Origin: Paracoccaceae bacterium
Lineage (GTDB): Bacteria > Pseudomonadota > Alphaproteobacteria > Rhodobacterales > Rhodobacteraceae
Reading direction: 5' to 3'
DNA length: 64,000 bases
NCBI GenBank assembly: GCA_033344815.1
Contig: JAWPMR010000001.1
Location: 4,264,136-4,328,135 of the forward strand
Below the pieces are notes generated by a model. It worked only from the letters and a program-made list of their open reading frames with translations, did no database searches and was not told the origin of the DNA. Shown here one piece after another: positions 46,846 to 56,404 of this stretch (positions are counted from its first letter, which is position 1; every line of letters begins with the position of its first letter). Position numbers and translations under genes: made by a program.

Positions 46846-47939
46846 CAGCTATTCCCCCGGCGCATCATCAGAAAGACCCGTTCGAGAGGCATCCGCACCA
46901 TGTTGTCCAACGCCCCGGTGAAGAGAATGACCAGCGCCTGGATGACCACAATGAGTTCACGCGGGATTGAGGTCCAGAGCGCCAGCTCGGCGCCCCCCTG
47001 ATAGAGAAATCCGAACAAGATCGCCGCAAGGAAAACGCCAAAGGGATGGCTGCGCCCCATCAGAGCCACGGCAATGCCGATGAAACCGGCCCCTTCCACG
47101 GCGTTCAGGACGAGGCGTTCGGCTTCACCCATGACGTTGTTGATCGCCATCATGCCCGCCAAGGCACCGGAAATCAGCATCGCGATCATGGTTATGGCCG
47201 TGGGGGAAATGCCACCGTATTTGGCCGCAGGCTCGGATTTCCCATAGCTGCGGATTTCATACCCCAACCAAGTGCGCCACAGCAGGAACCACACTAGTAC
47301 GCAGGCCAGCAACGCGATTAGGAAAGTGACATTTGCGGGGGCTGCTTTGGAGAAATTGATGCCGATTGGAGCCAATATATCGTGCAGGGTCGGCAGGTGC
47401 ACAGTTTCGGGAAAACGCGCTGTTGCCGGGTCCATACTGCCTGCAGGGCGCATGAGATTCACCAGCACGTAATTCAGCACTGCCGCGCCGATGAAGTTGA
47501 ACATAATGGTGGTGATAACGATGTGACTGCCGCGTTTGGCTTGTAAAAACGCGGGGATTGCAGCCCAGGCTGCTCCGAACAACGCCGCCGCCAACGTCGC
47601 CCCCAAAAGGGCCAGCGTCCAATGCGGCCAAGGGATCAGCAGGCAGGCCAGCGCGACGCCAAGCCCACCCAGCATGGCCTGACCTTCGCCGCCGATGTTG
47701 AATAATCCGGCATGAAAGGCGACGGAAACAGCCAGCCCGGTGAACAAGAAATTCGTTGCGTAATAAAGTGTGTATCCCCAACCATAGGTGCTGCCCAAGG
47801 CGCCAGTGACCATCAGGTTCACCGCCGCGACGGGATCTTCGCCGATGGCAAGGATCACAATGGCAGAAAGAATCGCGGCCAGTACCAGCGAGATGAGCGG
47901 CACAAGGATCACCTCAGCCCATTTTGGCATCACTTCCAT
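46845..47939 (-). CDS. BMP-type ABC transporter permease (first)
   Basis: A 364-residue permease with about 10 helices. F-N-I-G-G-E-G-Q-A-M-L-G-G and S-Y-G-K-S-E-P-A-A-K-Y-G-G-I are typical of the larger permease of BmpA/NupABC-like uptake systems. It begins 3 bp after the ATPase stop. Confidence 0.93.
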   Translation of the reverse strand: MEVMPKWAEVILVPLISLVLAAILSAIVILAIGEDPVAAVNLMVTGALGSTYGWGYTLYYATNFLFTGLAVSVAFHAGLFNIGGEGQAMLGGLGVALACLLIPWPHWTLALLGATLAAALFGAAWAAIPAFLQAKRGSHIVITTIMFNFIGAAVLNYVLVNLMRPAGSMDPATARFPETVHLPTLHDILAPIGINFSKAAPANVTFLIALLACVLVWFLLWRTWLGYEIRSYGKSEPAAKYGGISPTAITMIAMLISGALAGMMAINNVMGEAERLVLNAVEGAGFIGIAVALMGRSHPFGVFLAAILFGFLYQGGAELALWTSIPRELIVVIQALVILFTGALDNMVRMPLERVFLMMRRGNS

Positions 47940-47942
47940 CGC

Positions 47943-49508
47943 TTAGGTCTCCACACCGGCCATCAACAGCCCCAGTTCTTTCTCGTCCGTCTCAGAGGAC
48001 AGGCGTTCGCCCATGATGTGCCCGTCAAACATCACCGCAACGCGGTCCGAAAGCGCAAGGATTTCTTCGAGCTCCACGGACACAAGCAAAATAGCTTTAC
48101 CCTTGTCGCGCAGGGCAACGATCTGTTGATGGATGAACTCAATCGCGCCGATGTCCACGCCGCGCGTTGGTTGCCCCACCAGCAAAAGGTCCGGATTGCG
48201 TTCGATTTCACGGGCCAGCACGATCTTCTGCTGGTTCCCTCCGGAAAAGTTCTTGGCTGCCAGTGCCGGGTTGGGCGGCCGCACGTCAAAGCGCCCCATT
48301 TTGGCCTCGGTGTCCTCTCGGATCGCCGCGTTATTCAGTAACAGCCCCGACTGATAGTCCGGGTCGCGATGATAGCCAAAAGCGGTGTTTTCCCAGGCCG
48401 AAAAGTCCATGATCAGACCTTCGCGCTGCCGATCTTCGGGCACGTGAGCGATGCTGCGCGCCCGGCGCGCGCGCCCGTCCGACAGCTTCCCGCTCAGGTC
48501 CAGCGGCTGGCCGTTGACCTCGATCACACCCGTGCCGTCAGCATAGCCTCCCAGCACTTCGAGCAATTCAGATTGCCCGTTGCCTGCGACCCCGGCAATG
48601 CCGAGGATTTCACCAGCGCGCACTTGCAGGTCGATGCCTTTGAGGCGTTCGACGCCCTTTTCATCCACCACGCGCAGACCTTTGATGTCGAGTACGGTTT
48701 TACCCGGCGTGGCGGGCGTTTTATCCACCCGTAACAGGACCTTACGACCGACCATGAGCTCAGCCAGTTCAGCGGGAGAGGTATCTGAGGTCTTGACCGT
48801 GGCGGTCATTTCGCCGCGCCGCATGACGCTGACCGTGTCCGTGGCTTCCATGATTTCGCGCAGTTTATGCGTAATCAGAATGATGGTTTTCCCCTCGGCA
48901 CGCAGCCGATCGAGGATGCGGAATAATTGATCGGCTTCCGCAGGGGTCAATACGCCCGTGGGCTCATCAAGGATCAGAATATCAGCTTGCCGGTACAGCG
49001 CCTTGAGGATTTCCACGCGCTGTTGCATGCCGACACCCAGATCTTCGATCACCGCGTCGGGGTCCACATTCAGCCCGTATTCATGCTCAAGCTCCAGCAG
49101 GGTTTTACGCGCCTTGGCGAGGGAGGGGCGCAGCAAGCCGCCATCTTCAGCACCCAGAATGATGTTTTCGAGCACCGTGAAATTTTCAACCAGTTTGAAG
49201 TGCTGGAACACCATCCCGATGCCCGCAGCGATGGCCGCCTGACTGTCGGGAATTTCGGTTTTTTGGCCGCTGATGAAAATCTCGCCTCGGTCGGCCTTGT
49301 AAAACCCATAGAGGATCGACATCAGCGTCGATTTGCCCGCGCCATTTTCACCAATGATCCCGTGTATCGTGCCGGGCATGACGCGGATCGAGATGTCTTT
49401 GTTGGCCTGCACAGGTCCAAAGGCTTTGGAAATACCTTTGAGTTCAATGGCCGCAGGTGTGTCTGAAGCGGCAGTTGCCTGCCGCCCCGAAGTGTCGCTG
49501 GCGTTCAT
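47943..49508 (-). CDS. ABC transporter ATPase with two nucleotide-binding domains
   Basis: A 521-residue sugar/nucleoside-type double ATPase. The first domain has Walker A G-E-N-G-A-G-K-S-T, Q-Q-R-V-E-I-L and L-D-E-P-T-G. The second has a degenerate Walker A (G-V-A-G-N-G-Q-S-E) as in RbsA-like proteins, and F-S-G-G-N-Q-Q-K. It is 3 bp from the BMP gene stop, so the four genes form one operon. Confidence 0.93.
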   Translation of the reverse strand: MNASDTSGRQATAASDTPAAIELKGISKAFGPVQANKDISIRVMPGTIHGIIGENGAGKSTLMSILYGFYKADRGEIFISGQKTEIPDSQAAIAAGIGMVFQHFKLVENFTVLENIILGAEDGGLLRPSLAKARKTLLELEHEYGLNVDPDAVIEDLGVGMQQRVEILKALYRQADILILDEPTGVLTPAEADQLFRILDRLRAEGKTIILITHKLREIMEATDTVSVMRRGEMTATVKTSDTSPAELAELMVGRKVLLRVDKTPATPGKTVLDIKGLRVVDEKGVERLKGIDLQVRAGEILGIAGVAGNGQSELLEVLGGYADGTGVIEVNGQPLDLSGKLSDGRARRARSIAHVPEDRQREGLIMDFSAWENTAFGYHRDPDYQSGLLLNNAAIREDTEAKMGRFDVRPPNPALAAKNFSGGNQQKIVLAREIERNPDLLLVGQPTRGVDIGAIEFIHQQIVALRDKGKAILLVSVELEEILALSDRVAVMFDGHIMGERLSSETDEKELGLLMAGVET

Positions 49509-49511
49509 GCC

Positions 49512-50507
49512 TTAAAAGCTCAGAGCCGGGCAGCTGTCATCAGATGTATAGTCGTGCACGGCCAGATCGCCTGACGCGATTTTGCTCGCGGCATCATCCA
49601 CCGCGGCCTGCATGTCACTGCTTACGAGGTCAGCGTTGAACTCGTCCATGGCATAACCAACGCCACCATTGGCCAGACCCATGACATTAAAGCCTTTTTC
49701 CATGCCGGGGCCATCTGACATTGCCTGATAAACTGCGTTGTCGACGCGTTTCAGCATGGAGGTCAAAACCTTGCCCGGGTGCAGATAGTTCTGGTTGCTG
49801 TCCACGCCGATGGACAGGATATCTTCATCGGCCGCGGTTTGCAGAACGCCCACACCGGTGCCACCGGCCGCTGCATAGACCACATCTGCGCCCTGGCTGA
49901 TTTGCGCCTTGGTCAATTCGGACCCTTTTACCGGATCATTCCAGGCGGCTGGCGTTGTGCCGGTCATATTGGAGATCACGGTGGCGTCCGGGTTCACTGC
50001 CTTGACGCCTTGGGCATAACCACAGGCGAATTTGCGGATCAGCGGAATATCCATGCCACCGATGAAGCCGACGGTGCCAGAAGCGGAGGCTTTTGCCGCC
50101 ATCATGCCGACGAGGAAGGATCCCTCATGCTCGTTGAAAACAACAGAACGCACGTTCGGGGCATCAACCACCATGTCGATGATCACAAAATCGGTATCAG
50201 GGTAATCACCCGCCACCTGACCCAATGCGTCACCAAAGGCAAAGCCGGTCATAACAATGGGGTTGGACCCGGACTCGGCAAAGCGACGCAGCGCCTGCTC
50301 GCGTTGGGCCTCGGATTGCAACTCGATGTCGCGGAAGCTGCCGCCGGTTTCTTCAGCCCAACGTTCGGCTCCGCGAAAGGCAGCCTCATTGAAGGATTTG
50401 TCGAATTTGCCGCCTAGGTCAAAGATCAATGCGGGTTCGGCCAGTGCCGCGCCCGCCGTCAGAGCCAAGCCAGCCGTTGCGCCAAGGAATTTTTGCATAA
50501 GGGTCAT
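49512..50507 (-). CDS. BMP family substrate-binding protein
   Basis: A 331-residue periplasmic protein with a signal peptide (cleavage near A-L-A|E). G-K-F-D-K-S-F-N-E-A-A near the start and G-F-I-G-G-M-D-I-P-L are the BMP family motifs. Related proteins bind purine or other nucleosides. It is the first gene of the importer operon; about 120 bp upstream hold its promoter. The deoD gene in this window could act on the imported nucleosides. Confidence 0.93.
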   Translation of the reverse strand: MTLMQKFLGATAGLALTAGAALAEPALIFDLGGKFDKSFNEAAFRGAERWAEETGGSFRDIELQSEAQREQALRRFAESGSNPIVMTGFAFGDALGQVAGDYPDTDFVIIDMVVDAPNVRSVVFNEHEGSFLVGMMAAKASASGTVGFIGGMDIPLIRKFACGYAQGVKAVNPDATVISNMTGTTPAAWNDPVKGSELTKAQISQGADVVYAAAGGTGVGVLQTAADEDILSIGVDSNQNYLHPGKVLTSMLKRVDNAVYQAMSDGPGMEKGFNVMGLANGGVGYAMDEFNADLVSSDMQAAVDDAASKIASGDLAVHDYTSDDSCPALSF

Positions 50508-50627
50508 TCAGGTGTCTCCCGGTTGGTGATTTTGGAGCGTTTGCGGACCTTTCCCAGTCCATCGTCGCCCATTATGAGCAGATTAATTCTGTTCCTGCGC
50601 AAATTAGGACCCAGGTAGGCGGCAGGG

Positions 50628-51077
50628 TCAACCGGTTTTTGGGCCTGAGAGTGCGGATTCTGGCCGTGGACGTGGGGGCAATGCAACCGTCATGAGCACT
50701 GCGTCCACTGCCGGGCGGCACGCGCGCACATAATACCCTGTCCGACGACCTGTTTCGACGAATCCATGTTTCTGGTACAGGCGTTGCGCGGCGACATTGT
50801 CTGCCGCCACTTCCAAAAAGGCACTTTCACCTTCAGCCTGTACCATCCAATCCGACATCAACCCGTCCGCGACGCCCTGACGTTGACGGGCCGGTTCAAC
50901 CGCAAGCGTCAGCAGTTCAACTTCACCCGCAACTGCACGGATCAGGGCAAAGCCGCCGGGGCGGTGAAAGACCGACACAAAGCGGCTGGAGAGCAACGTT
51001 TCGAATTCTTCTGCCGACCAAGGTCGTTCAACATTAAAGGCCGCGTGGTGAAGTCTGGCCAGGTCCTGGGGCGTCAC
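50628..51077 (-). CDS. rimI: Ribosomal-protein-alanine N-acetyltransferase RimI-like
   Basis: A 149-residue GNAT enzyme. The acetyl-CoA loop V-E-P-A-R-Q-R-Q-G-V-A and N-V-A-A-Q-R-L-Y-Q-K-H-G-F are visible. RimI acetylates the N terminus of ribosomal protein S18. The call depends on the adjoining tsaB gene (4-nt overlap), a pairing common in bacteria. Confidence 0.85.
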   Translation of the reverse strand: MTPQDLARLHHAAFNVERPWSAEEFETLLSSRFVSVFHRPGGFALIRAVAGEVELLTLAVEPARQRQGVADGLMSDWMVQAEGESAFLEVAADNVAAQRLYQKHGFVETGRRTGYYVRACRPAVDAVLMTVALPPRPRPESALSGPKTG

Positions 51078-51703
51078 GCAAGAATCCGCGGTGGGGCGTC
51101 ACGCGCAGGTGCGGCATCCGCGGGGCGCATGTACAAAGGTGCCGGACGTTCGGTCACGTCACGAAAACGCGTCACGCTCAGACGGGCGATGGCTTCGGCA
51201 ACGGGATAGGCCGCAGGAGCGCCGCCGTGCCCAATCAAGCGCCCGTCAACGGGCTTCAGATCAAGGGCATCAAGCATCTTCGGTTCGTGCGTGGTCTTGC
51301 CATCAAAAACCTGTGCATAGACCTGTTCCCGACGGGCATCAATTGCGCAAACACAGGGCGTCTGAGCACCATATTGCAAGGCTTCAAGGCTCGAAATTCC
51401 CACGGCCGGTATACCCAGCCCCAAGGCCAGACCGCGCGCGGCTGAAACGGAAATGCGGATGCCGGTGAAATTACCCGGCCCGATCCCGACACCGATGGCT
51501 GAGAGATCATCATAGGTCAGGCCGGCCTCTGTCATCACCTCCTGGCACAACACGAGCAGCCGTTCAGCTTGACCCTTGGTCATAGGTTCGTGGGCCTGGG
51601 CAAGGATCTGATTGCCGCCGATTACGGCCACCGCGCAATGCGCCGCTGAGGTATCAAAAGCCAACACCCTGGCCGTTTCGGGACGGGATGTATCGCTGCT
51701 CAT
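51074..51703 (-). CDS. tsaB: tRNA threonylcarbamoyladenosine synthase component TsaB
   Basis: A 209-residue ASKHA-fold protein that works with TsaD and TsaE in t6A37 formation. F-D-T-S-A-A-H-C-A-V-A at the start and G-I-G-P-G-N-F-T-G-I-R-I near residue 70 are typical. ATG 51703 overlaps the GFA-gene stop by 4 nt; an in-frame upstream start lies inside that gene. Confidence 0.93.
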   Translation of the reverse strand: MSSDTSRPETARVLAFDTSAAHCAVAVIGGNQILAQAHEPMTKGQAERLLVLCQEVMTEAGLTYDDLSAIGVGIGPGNFTGIRISVSAARGLALGLGIPAVGISSLEALQYGAQTPCVCAIDARREQVYAQVFDGKTTHEPKMLDALDLKPVDGRLIGHGGAPAAYPVAEAIARLSVTRFRDVTERPAPLYMRPADAAPARDAPPRILA

Positions 51704-52143
51704 TTCGGCGCTCTTTCGGTGTTCAACGTTGCACGGCCACTGCCTGCGTGCCGTTCCAGATCGTCGCGGATGTCCAGCCATGCCAGTTGCGAACCGGTAT
51801 GACTGTGCAACGCAGGTGGAAGATCCTCCGCCTGATCCATTAACCCCAGTGGAACGTAGGTCTGATCCGGCAGGTAATCATATTGCGCTGCGAGAGGGGT
51901 TCCGCATGAGGCACAAAACCAGCGTTGAACGCCCGGCGTGTGGGTCACCGGTGCCCCGAGGCCCGGCTTGAAAGACACAGCATCTTCTGGAAACGCCGCA
52001 AAAGCCGCGACCGGGGCACCGCTCAATCTGCGACAATCGCTACAATGGCAATAGCTTACGATGGTGGGTTGCCTGTTTGAATGAAACGTCGTTTTCCCAC
52101 AATAACAACGCCCGGTCAGGACAGGTAACGCCTGCGGTGTCAT
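51700..52143 (-). CDS. GFA-family zinc protein (glutathione-dependent formaldehyde-activating enzyme-like)
   Basis: A 147-residue protein with the zinc-ligand pattern C-Y-C-G-K, C-H-C-S-D-C-R-R-L and C-A-S-C-G-T. The family binds zinc and a thiol such as glutathione; formaldehyde activity is established for only some members. It heads a coupled GFA-tsaB-rimI run. Confidence 0.9.
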   Translation of the reverse strand: MTPQALPVLTGRCYCGKTTFHSNRQPTIVSYCHCSDCRRLSGAPVAAFAAFPEDAVSFKPGLGAPVTHTPGVQRWFCASCGTPLAAQYDYLPDQTYVPLGLMDQAEDLPPALHSHTGSQLAWLDIRDDLERHAGSGRATLNTERAPK

Positions 52144-52156
52144 CGCGCGAACTCAC

Positions 52157-52720
52157 TCAGGTTGCGACGGGACGTACTTCCGTCACTTCCGGGATATAGT
52201 GACGCAACAGGTTTTCAATGCCCATTTTCAGCGTAAGGGTTGATGACGGGCAGCCCGCGCAAGCCCCTTGCATATGCAGGTACACAACGCCGCGATCAAA
52301 GCCATGAAACGTTATGTCACCACCGTCTTGCGCCACGGCGGGCCGCACGCGGCTGTCCAGCAGTTCCTTGATCTGATCGACGATCACGCCGTCCTCGCCG
52401 TCGTGCTCCGCATGGCCTGAGGCAGGCGTGTGATCTCCGGCCATAACCGGTTGACCCGATTGGAAATGCTCCATGATCGCACCCAGAAGGGCCGGTTTAA
52501 TGTGATCCCAATCCACCGCATCCGCCTTGGTCACGGTCACAAAGTCTGTTCCAAAAAACACGCCTGTGACACCATCGACAGCAAACACGCGTGTTGCCAA
52601 AGGCGATTTATCCGCGGTTTCCGCCGTCGGGAAGTCGGCGGTTCCCATTTCGAGCACGGTCTGGCCCGGCAGGAATTTCAAAGTTGCGGGATTCGGCGTC
52701 GATTCGGTCTGGATGAACAT
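52157..52720 (-). CDS. NifU-family iron-sulfur scaffold protein
   Basis: A 187-residue Nfu-type protein. The N-terminal Nfu domain starts M-F-I-Q-T-E-S-T-P-N-P-A-T-L-K-F. The C-terminal NifU domain has the cluster-binding C-A-G-C near residue 157. It delivers Fe-S clusters to apo-enzymes such as SdhB or the radical-SAM RimO encoded in this window. Confidence 0.95.
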   Translation of the reverse strand: MFIQTESTPNPATLKFLPGQTVLEMGTADFPTAETADKSPLATRVFAVDGVTGVFFGTDFVTVTKADAVDWDHIKPALLGAIMEHFQSGQPVMAGDHTPASGHAEHDGEDGVIVDQIKELLDSRVRPAVAQDGGDITFHGFDRGVVYLHMQGACAGCPSSTLTLKMGIENLLRHYIPEVTEVRPVAT

Positions 52721-52825
52721 GGGCTACCTCCTGAGGATACTCCAGATATGCGGACCCCTGAGGTTTAAGTCAAGGTTTGGAATCATTCTAATCTTTGGGC
52801 ATTCGCAATTGTCCGAGACTTTGCA

Positions 52826-53281
52826 TCAGGTGATTGCTTCAAGCTTCTCTTTGCTCAGATCGCCGGGGACAATGGTGATCGGGATCGGCAAGTTACCGGC
52901 ACTCTTGGTCAGCTGTGTCACCAGCGGGCCGGGGCCTTTTTTGCCCGTGCCCGCGCCAAGGACCAAAACCCCGATGTCGGCGTTCTCATGGATCTGTGCC
53001 AATATTTCTTCAACAGGAGGACCCTCCCGGATCACCAATCCGGGATCAATGCCCTGACGGTCCCGCATCCATTTGGCAAACACTTCATAATGAACCTGGA
53101 TGCGCTCGCGGGCTTCTTCGCGCATCATCGCGCCCACACCAATCCAGTGATTGAATTCATCCGGCGGTATAACCGACAGGATTTCAACGCCGCCACCGGT
53201 ATGGGCTGCACGCATTGCCGCGAACCGCATTGCATTCAGGCACTCACGACTGTCATCCAGAACGACAAGAAACTTACGCAT
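52826..53281 (-). CDS. Universal stress protein
   Basis: A 151-residue UspA-fold protein. The start R-K-F-L-V-V-L-D-D-S and the nucleotide-binding glycine cluster V-L-V-L-G-A-G-T-G-K-K-G-P-G fit the ATP-binding subgroup. The role in stress is general. It is divergent from the BLUF gene. Confidence 0.9.
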   Translation of the reverse strand: MRKFLVVLDDSRECLNAMRFAAMRAAHTGGGVEILSVIPPDEFNHWIGVGAMMREEARERIQVHYEVFAKWMRDRQGIDPGLVIREGPPVEEILAQIHENADIGVLVLGAGTGKKGPGPLVTQLTKSAGNLPIPITIVPGDLSKEKLEAIT

Positions 53282-53417
53282 CCTACCATGTCCCCCTTTT
53301 TTGAAGGATCATGACGCCAGTTGTGCAGGCGCGCAATCTCTATCTACGCGCGAATGGCTCTGGACAGCACGGACATAAGGGGCGTAGGTAATGCCGAAAA
53401 GCGGGAGGTAAAAAACC

Positions 53418-53819
53418 ATGCCCATGCTGCAACTCATCTATGTCTCACGACCCTTTGGGTATGACCTGAACATGCTGGCGTCCATTCTGGCGACATCGCG
53501 GCTCAGGAATGCGCGGGATAATATCACTGGTGCTTTGATCTGCCGTTCGGATGTTTTTTTGCAATTGCTGGAGGGGCCGCACGCGCAGGTGGAATCGACC
53601 TTTCAAAGGATATGTGAAGATGACAGGCATCTGGATGTCACAAAGCTGGTGACGGGACCCGTAGAGGACAGGTTATTCCCCGATTGGGCGATGAAACATG
53701 ATCCTGCAGCAAGCTGGCTATTTTCTCCGGAGGAAATCCACGACGGGGCCCTGACCGCCGCATCCAACGTTGATATTCGTGAGATCTTCATCCGATCAGC
53801 AATGGGCGACGGCTCATAG
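53418..53819 (+). CDS. Stand-alone BLUF blue-light sensor
   Basis: A 133-residue protein consisting of one BLUF domain. The photocycle residues are in place: Y8 in L-I-Y-V-S, N31 in R-L-R-N-A-R, and Q49 in F-L-Q-L-L-E-G. F-P-D-W-A-M carries the tryptophan of the signalling strand. FAD-bound BLUF proteins signal through partner proteins; none is encoded next door except the convergent aminotransferase, with which it overlaps by 6 nt at the stops. An upstream divergent Usp gene shares the promoter region. Confidence 0.92.
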   Translation: MPMLQLIYVSRPFGYDLNMLASILATSRLRNARDNITGALICRSDVFLQLLEGPHAQVESTFQRICEDDRHLDVTKLVTGPVEDRLFPDWAMKHDPAASWLFSPEEIHDGALTAASNVDIREIFIRSAMGDGS

Positions 53820-54680
53820 AGGTTCCGAAGCCGCCCAATCCCAGTACATATCACGCAGACGCCGTGCCATGGGACCAACCTGATACTGTGTCTCTTCAAA
53901 GGCCTTCACCGGGGTTATTTTCGACATGTTTCCGGTCATGAAGACCTCATCCGCGTGATGGAAATCATCGAAGGTCAAGACTTTTTCGTGCACGACAATG
54001 CCATCTGCCTTCATATTCGACATATGACGCGCGCGCGTGATACCTGCCAGAAAAGTTCCGTTAGCTATGGGGGTGAAAGCCTCGCCGTCCTTGACCATAA
54101 AGATATTTGCTGTTGCTGATTCCGCCACATTGCCCATCGCATCGGCGACCAGGGCGTTGTTGAAGCCACGGTTGCGAACCTCGACCAGCATACGAGCATT
54201 ATTGGGATAAAGGCAGCCGGCCTTGGCGTTGACGACAGCATCCTCCAGAACAGGACGACGAAACCGGGTCTGCCCCAAGGTCACTGCCGCCTCTGGCGGT
54301 GCCATAGGAATTTGTTCCAGACTGATGGCAAAACCTGTGTGGTCCGGATTGGGTACGATCGCAGTCGCGTCCCCATGGATCGCCCAATACATCGGGCGAA
54401 TATAGACTGCATCATCGGGTCCGTAGTGCCCGAGGCCCTCGCGCACGATCTCGACCATGTCCTCGGTACTGACGGTGGGGCGGATCATCAAGGCCTCAGC
54501 CGATCGATTGACCCGCGCGCAATGGGGTGCCAGATCAGGCGCGCGACCGGCGAAATACCGGGCACCATCAAAAACTGTAGTACCCAGCCAACTGCCATGA
54601 TCGGCCGCGCGCATGATCGGCACATCGCTTTTGTGCCAGCGCCCTTCAAAATACGTAGTGATATTTGTGCCAATGCTCAT
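53814..54680 (-). CDS. Branched-chain amino acid aminotransferase-like PLP enzyme (class IV)
   Basis: A 288-residue class IV aminotransferase. D-G-A-R-Y-F near residue 38, the PLP lysine in V-N-A-K-A-G near residue 154, and F-M-T-G-N-M-S-K-I-T-P-V near the end are family motifs. It probably acts on branched-chain amino acids (IlvE) or is a D-amino-acid or lyase relative; the neighbourhood does not decide. Confidence 0.88.
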   Translation of the reverse strand: MSIGTNITTYFEGRWHKSDVPIMRAADHGSWLGTTVFDGARYFAGRAPDLAPHCARVNRSAEALMIRPTVSTEDMVEIVREGLGHYGPDDAVYIRPMYWAIHGDATAIVPNPDHTGFAISLEQIPMAPPEAAVTLGQTRFRRPVLEDAVVNAKAGCLYPNNARMLVEVRNRGFNNALVADAMGNVAESATANIFMVKDGEAFTPIANGTFLAGITRARHMSNMKADGIVVHEKVLTFDDFHHADEVFMTGNMSKITPVKAFEETQYQVGPMARRLRDMYWDWAASEPL

Positions 54681-54733
54681 GAAAAAAGAACTCCGGGAAT
54701 ATCAGGCGGGGACGTCCGCCTGTTTTTGGGCAG

Positions 54734-54961
54734 TTAAGGGACGCGGTATACGCCCTCGGGCAGATTGAGAGCCGCCGTCAAATCGCGCCATTGTTCCGGC
54801 GACAGCGTGATGGAGACCGTGCGGTCGGTGCGCGGGTCGTATTGGTTCAGCAAAATCGCGCTCTCGGTGGCATGCACCGTCACGTCTTCCTGCAGGGGCG
54901 TTGTCCCGTCATCGACAAGCGTTACTACGGTCGCGTCAAATTCGTGTTCGATGGTAAACAT
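54734..54961 (-). CDS. Small conserved protein of unknown function
   Basis: A 75-residue protein beginning M-F-T-I-E-H-E-F-D-A-T and ending L-N-L-P-E-G-V-Y-R-V-P. It has compact alternating strand and helix character with no cysteines. It is similar to small rhodobacteral proteins I recall in this arrangement. The ATG at 54961 fits the conserved start; an in-frame ATG at 54979 has a better AGG site. It is 54 bp downstream of the aminotransferase start region. Confidence 0.7.
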   Translation of the reverse strand: MFTIEHEFDATVVTLVDDGTTPLQEDVTVHATESAILLNQYDPRTDRTVSITLSPEQWRDLTAALNLPEGVYRVP

Positions 54962-55086
54962 GCGCCCAGAGTACGCCATGCAACCTGCGATGCAAGAGGA
55001 CAAAGCCTTGTGATCGGGGTGGTCCCGGCCGGTGAAGATGCTAAGGTAACAATCGGTGACTTTCCGACCACAAAGGACGCAATTCG

Positions 55087-55779
55087 ATGCGATGCAGGCC
55101 GCTTATCAAAGTTTTGAGTGCAATCGCGCTTGCCGGGTGTACTGCCACCGGCCCGGCAACCACGTCGGGGCCTTTGCGCATCGAAAATGCGGCAAGCCCG
55201 CCCCAGTCGTTTGCGCAAATCGTCAGGACGGTCGAACCCGTTGCGGAGCAGGAGTGCCGCGAACGTACAGCGCGGGTCAATTGCAATTTCAAGATCCTCG
55301 TGGACGGGAGACCGGGTCAAGCCGCTAATGCCTATCAAACGCTCGACAGTTCAGGGCGGCCGATCATCGCCTTTACCCAGGCCCTTATTGATGACGCGCG
55401 CAATGCGGATGAACTGGCCTTTGTTCTGGGTCACGAAGCGGCGCATCACATTGCCGGTCACATAGCGCGCCAGCAGCAAAACGCAGTGGCGGGTGCTGTA
55501 ATCGCCGGAAGTCTTGCGGTTCTGCTCGGAGGCGGTGCGGAGGCGGTGGAATCAGCACAAAGAACCGGCGCGCAGGTCGGGGCGAGAACCTATTCCAAGG
55601 ATTTCGAACTGGAAGCGGATGCATTGGGCACGATCATCACCGCACGCGCCGGGTACAATCCTTTGCGTGGCGCACAGTTTTTCGCGCGCATTCCGGATCC
55701 GGGGGACAAATTTCTCGGCACACATCCGCCAAACAGTCAGCGACTTGAGGTGGTACGGCGCACAGCCGCCGGTTTGTGA
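55087..55779 (+). CDS. M48-family lipoprotein metalloprotease
   Basis: A 230-residue protein with a lipobox L-A-G-C (C18), the zinc motif H-E-A-A-H at 116-120, and the third ligand in E-L-E-A-D-A-L-G. A hydrophobic hairpin (about 137-153) follows the active site. It resembles short BepA/LoiP-type envelope quality-control proteases without TPR repeats. Confidence 0.9.
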   Translation: MRCRPLIKVLSAIALAGCTATGPATTSGPLRIENAASPPQSFAQIVRTVEPVAEQECRERTARVNCNFKILVDGRPGQAANAYQTLDSSGRPIIAFTQALIDDARNADELAFVLGHEAAHHIAGHIARQQQNAVAGAVIAGSLAVLLGGGAEAVESAQRTGAQVGARTYSKDFELEADALGTIITARAGYNPLRGAQFFARIPDPGDKFLGTHPPNSQRLEVVRRTAAGL

Positions 55780-56404
55780 CAGATCTCCCAGAATCGACGT
55801 TGACACAGTTCAAGGAATGGGAACACGGACGGCCGTTTTGCATCCATTTTGGCATTTGCTGTTCGTCATGCCGTATTGTTTCCGCGCCATCGATTTAGGT
55901 TTGCGATGATCCGACCGCCGGGTTTGGGTTGGTTGGATAGATCATTTGATTTGGTCAGTTTCGGAGAATCCACGGTGCTTCGGTGGAATGTTTCTTTTTC
56001 CGGGTCACCGACATACGTCAGATGCGCGCTGGCGGACAGAGTGCCACGATGCCGCCGCGCGATTGATGGAAGTGTCCTTCATGGATTAGGAGGCCCATTC
56101 CCGTGACCAGGAAGCATGGTTGGAATTGTGTGTGGCGTTCTTCTTGATGCAACGAACGACACCAATTGAGCGGAATCCGCAAAGGCCAGATGCCGTCTGC
56201 TCAGCCGATGGTCGCGTGGCTAATCGTCTTTACCGCGACACGAGGGACGCGACGGCTTGGAAACCACGTCACCACTCAGTTCAAGAGGGCGAAGTTAAGT
56301 GAACTCAGACTCACAACCCGAGCCCTCGCAACGCGAGTTCATTTCGCAAAAAAACACTCACGGTGAGGCGTGGGCGGCGCAGATCTGCATGGCAATGCAG
56401 CGCC
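55780..56404. other. 625-bp gap without a recognisable gene
   Basis: Several short frames run through here (for example 55849-56106 and 56166-56366 on the plus strand), but none resembles a known family and their composition is irregular. There is no clear inverted repeat or promoter. It may be a decayed gene. Confidence 0.4.
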
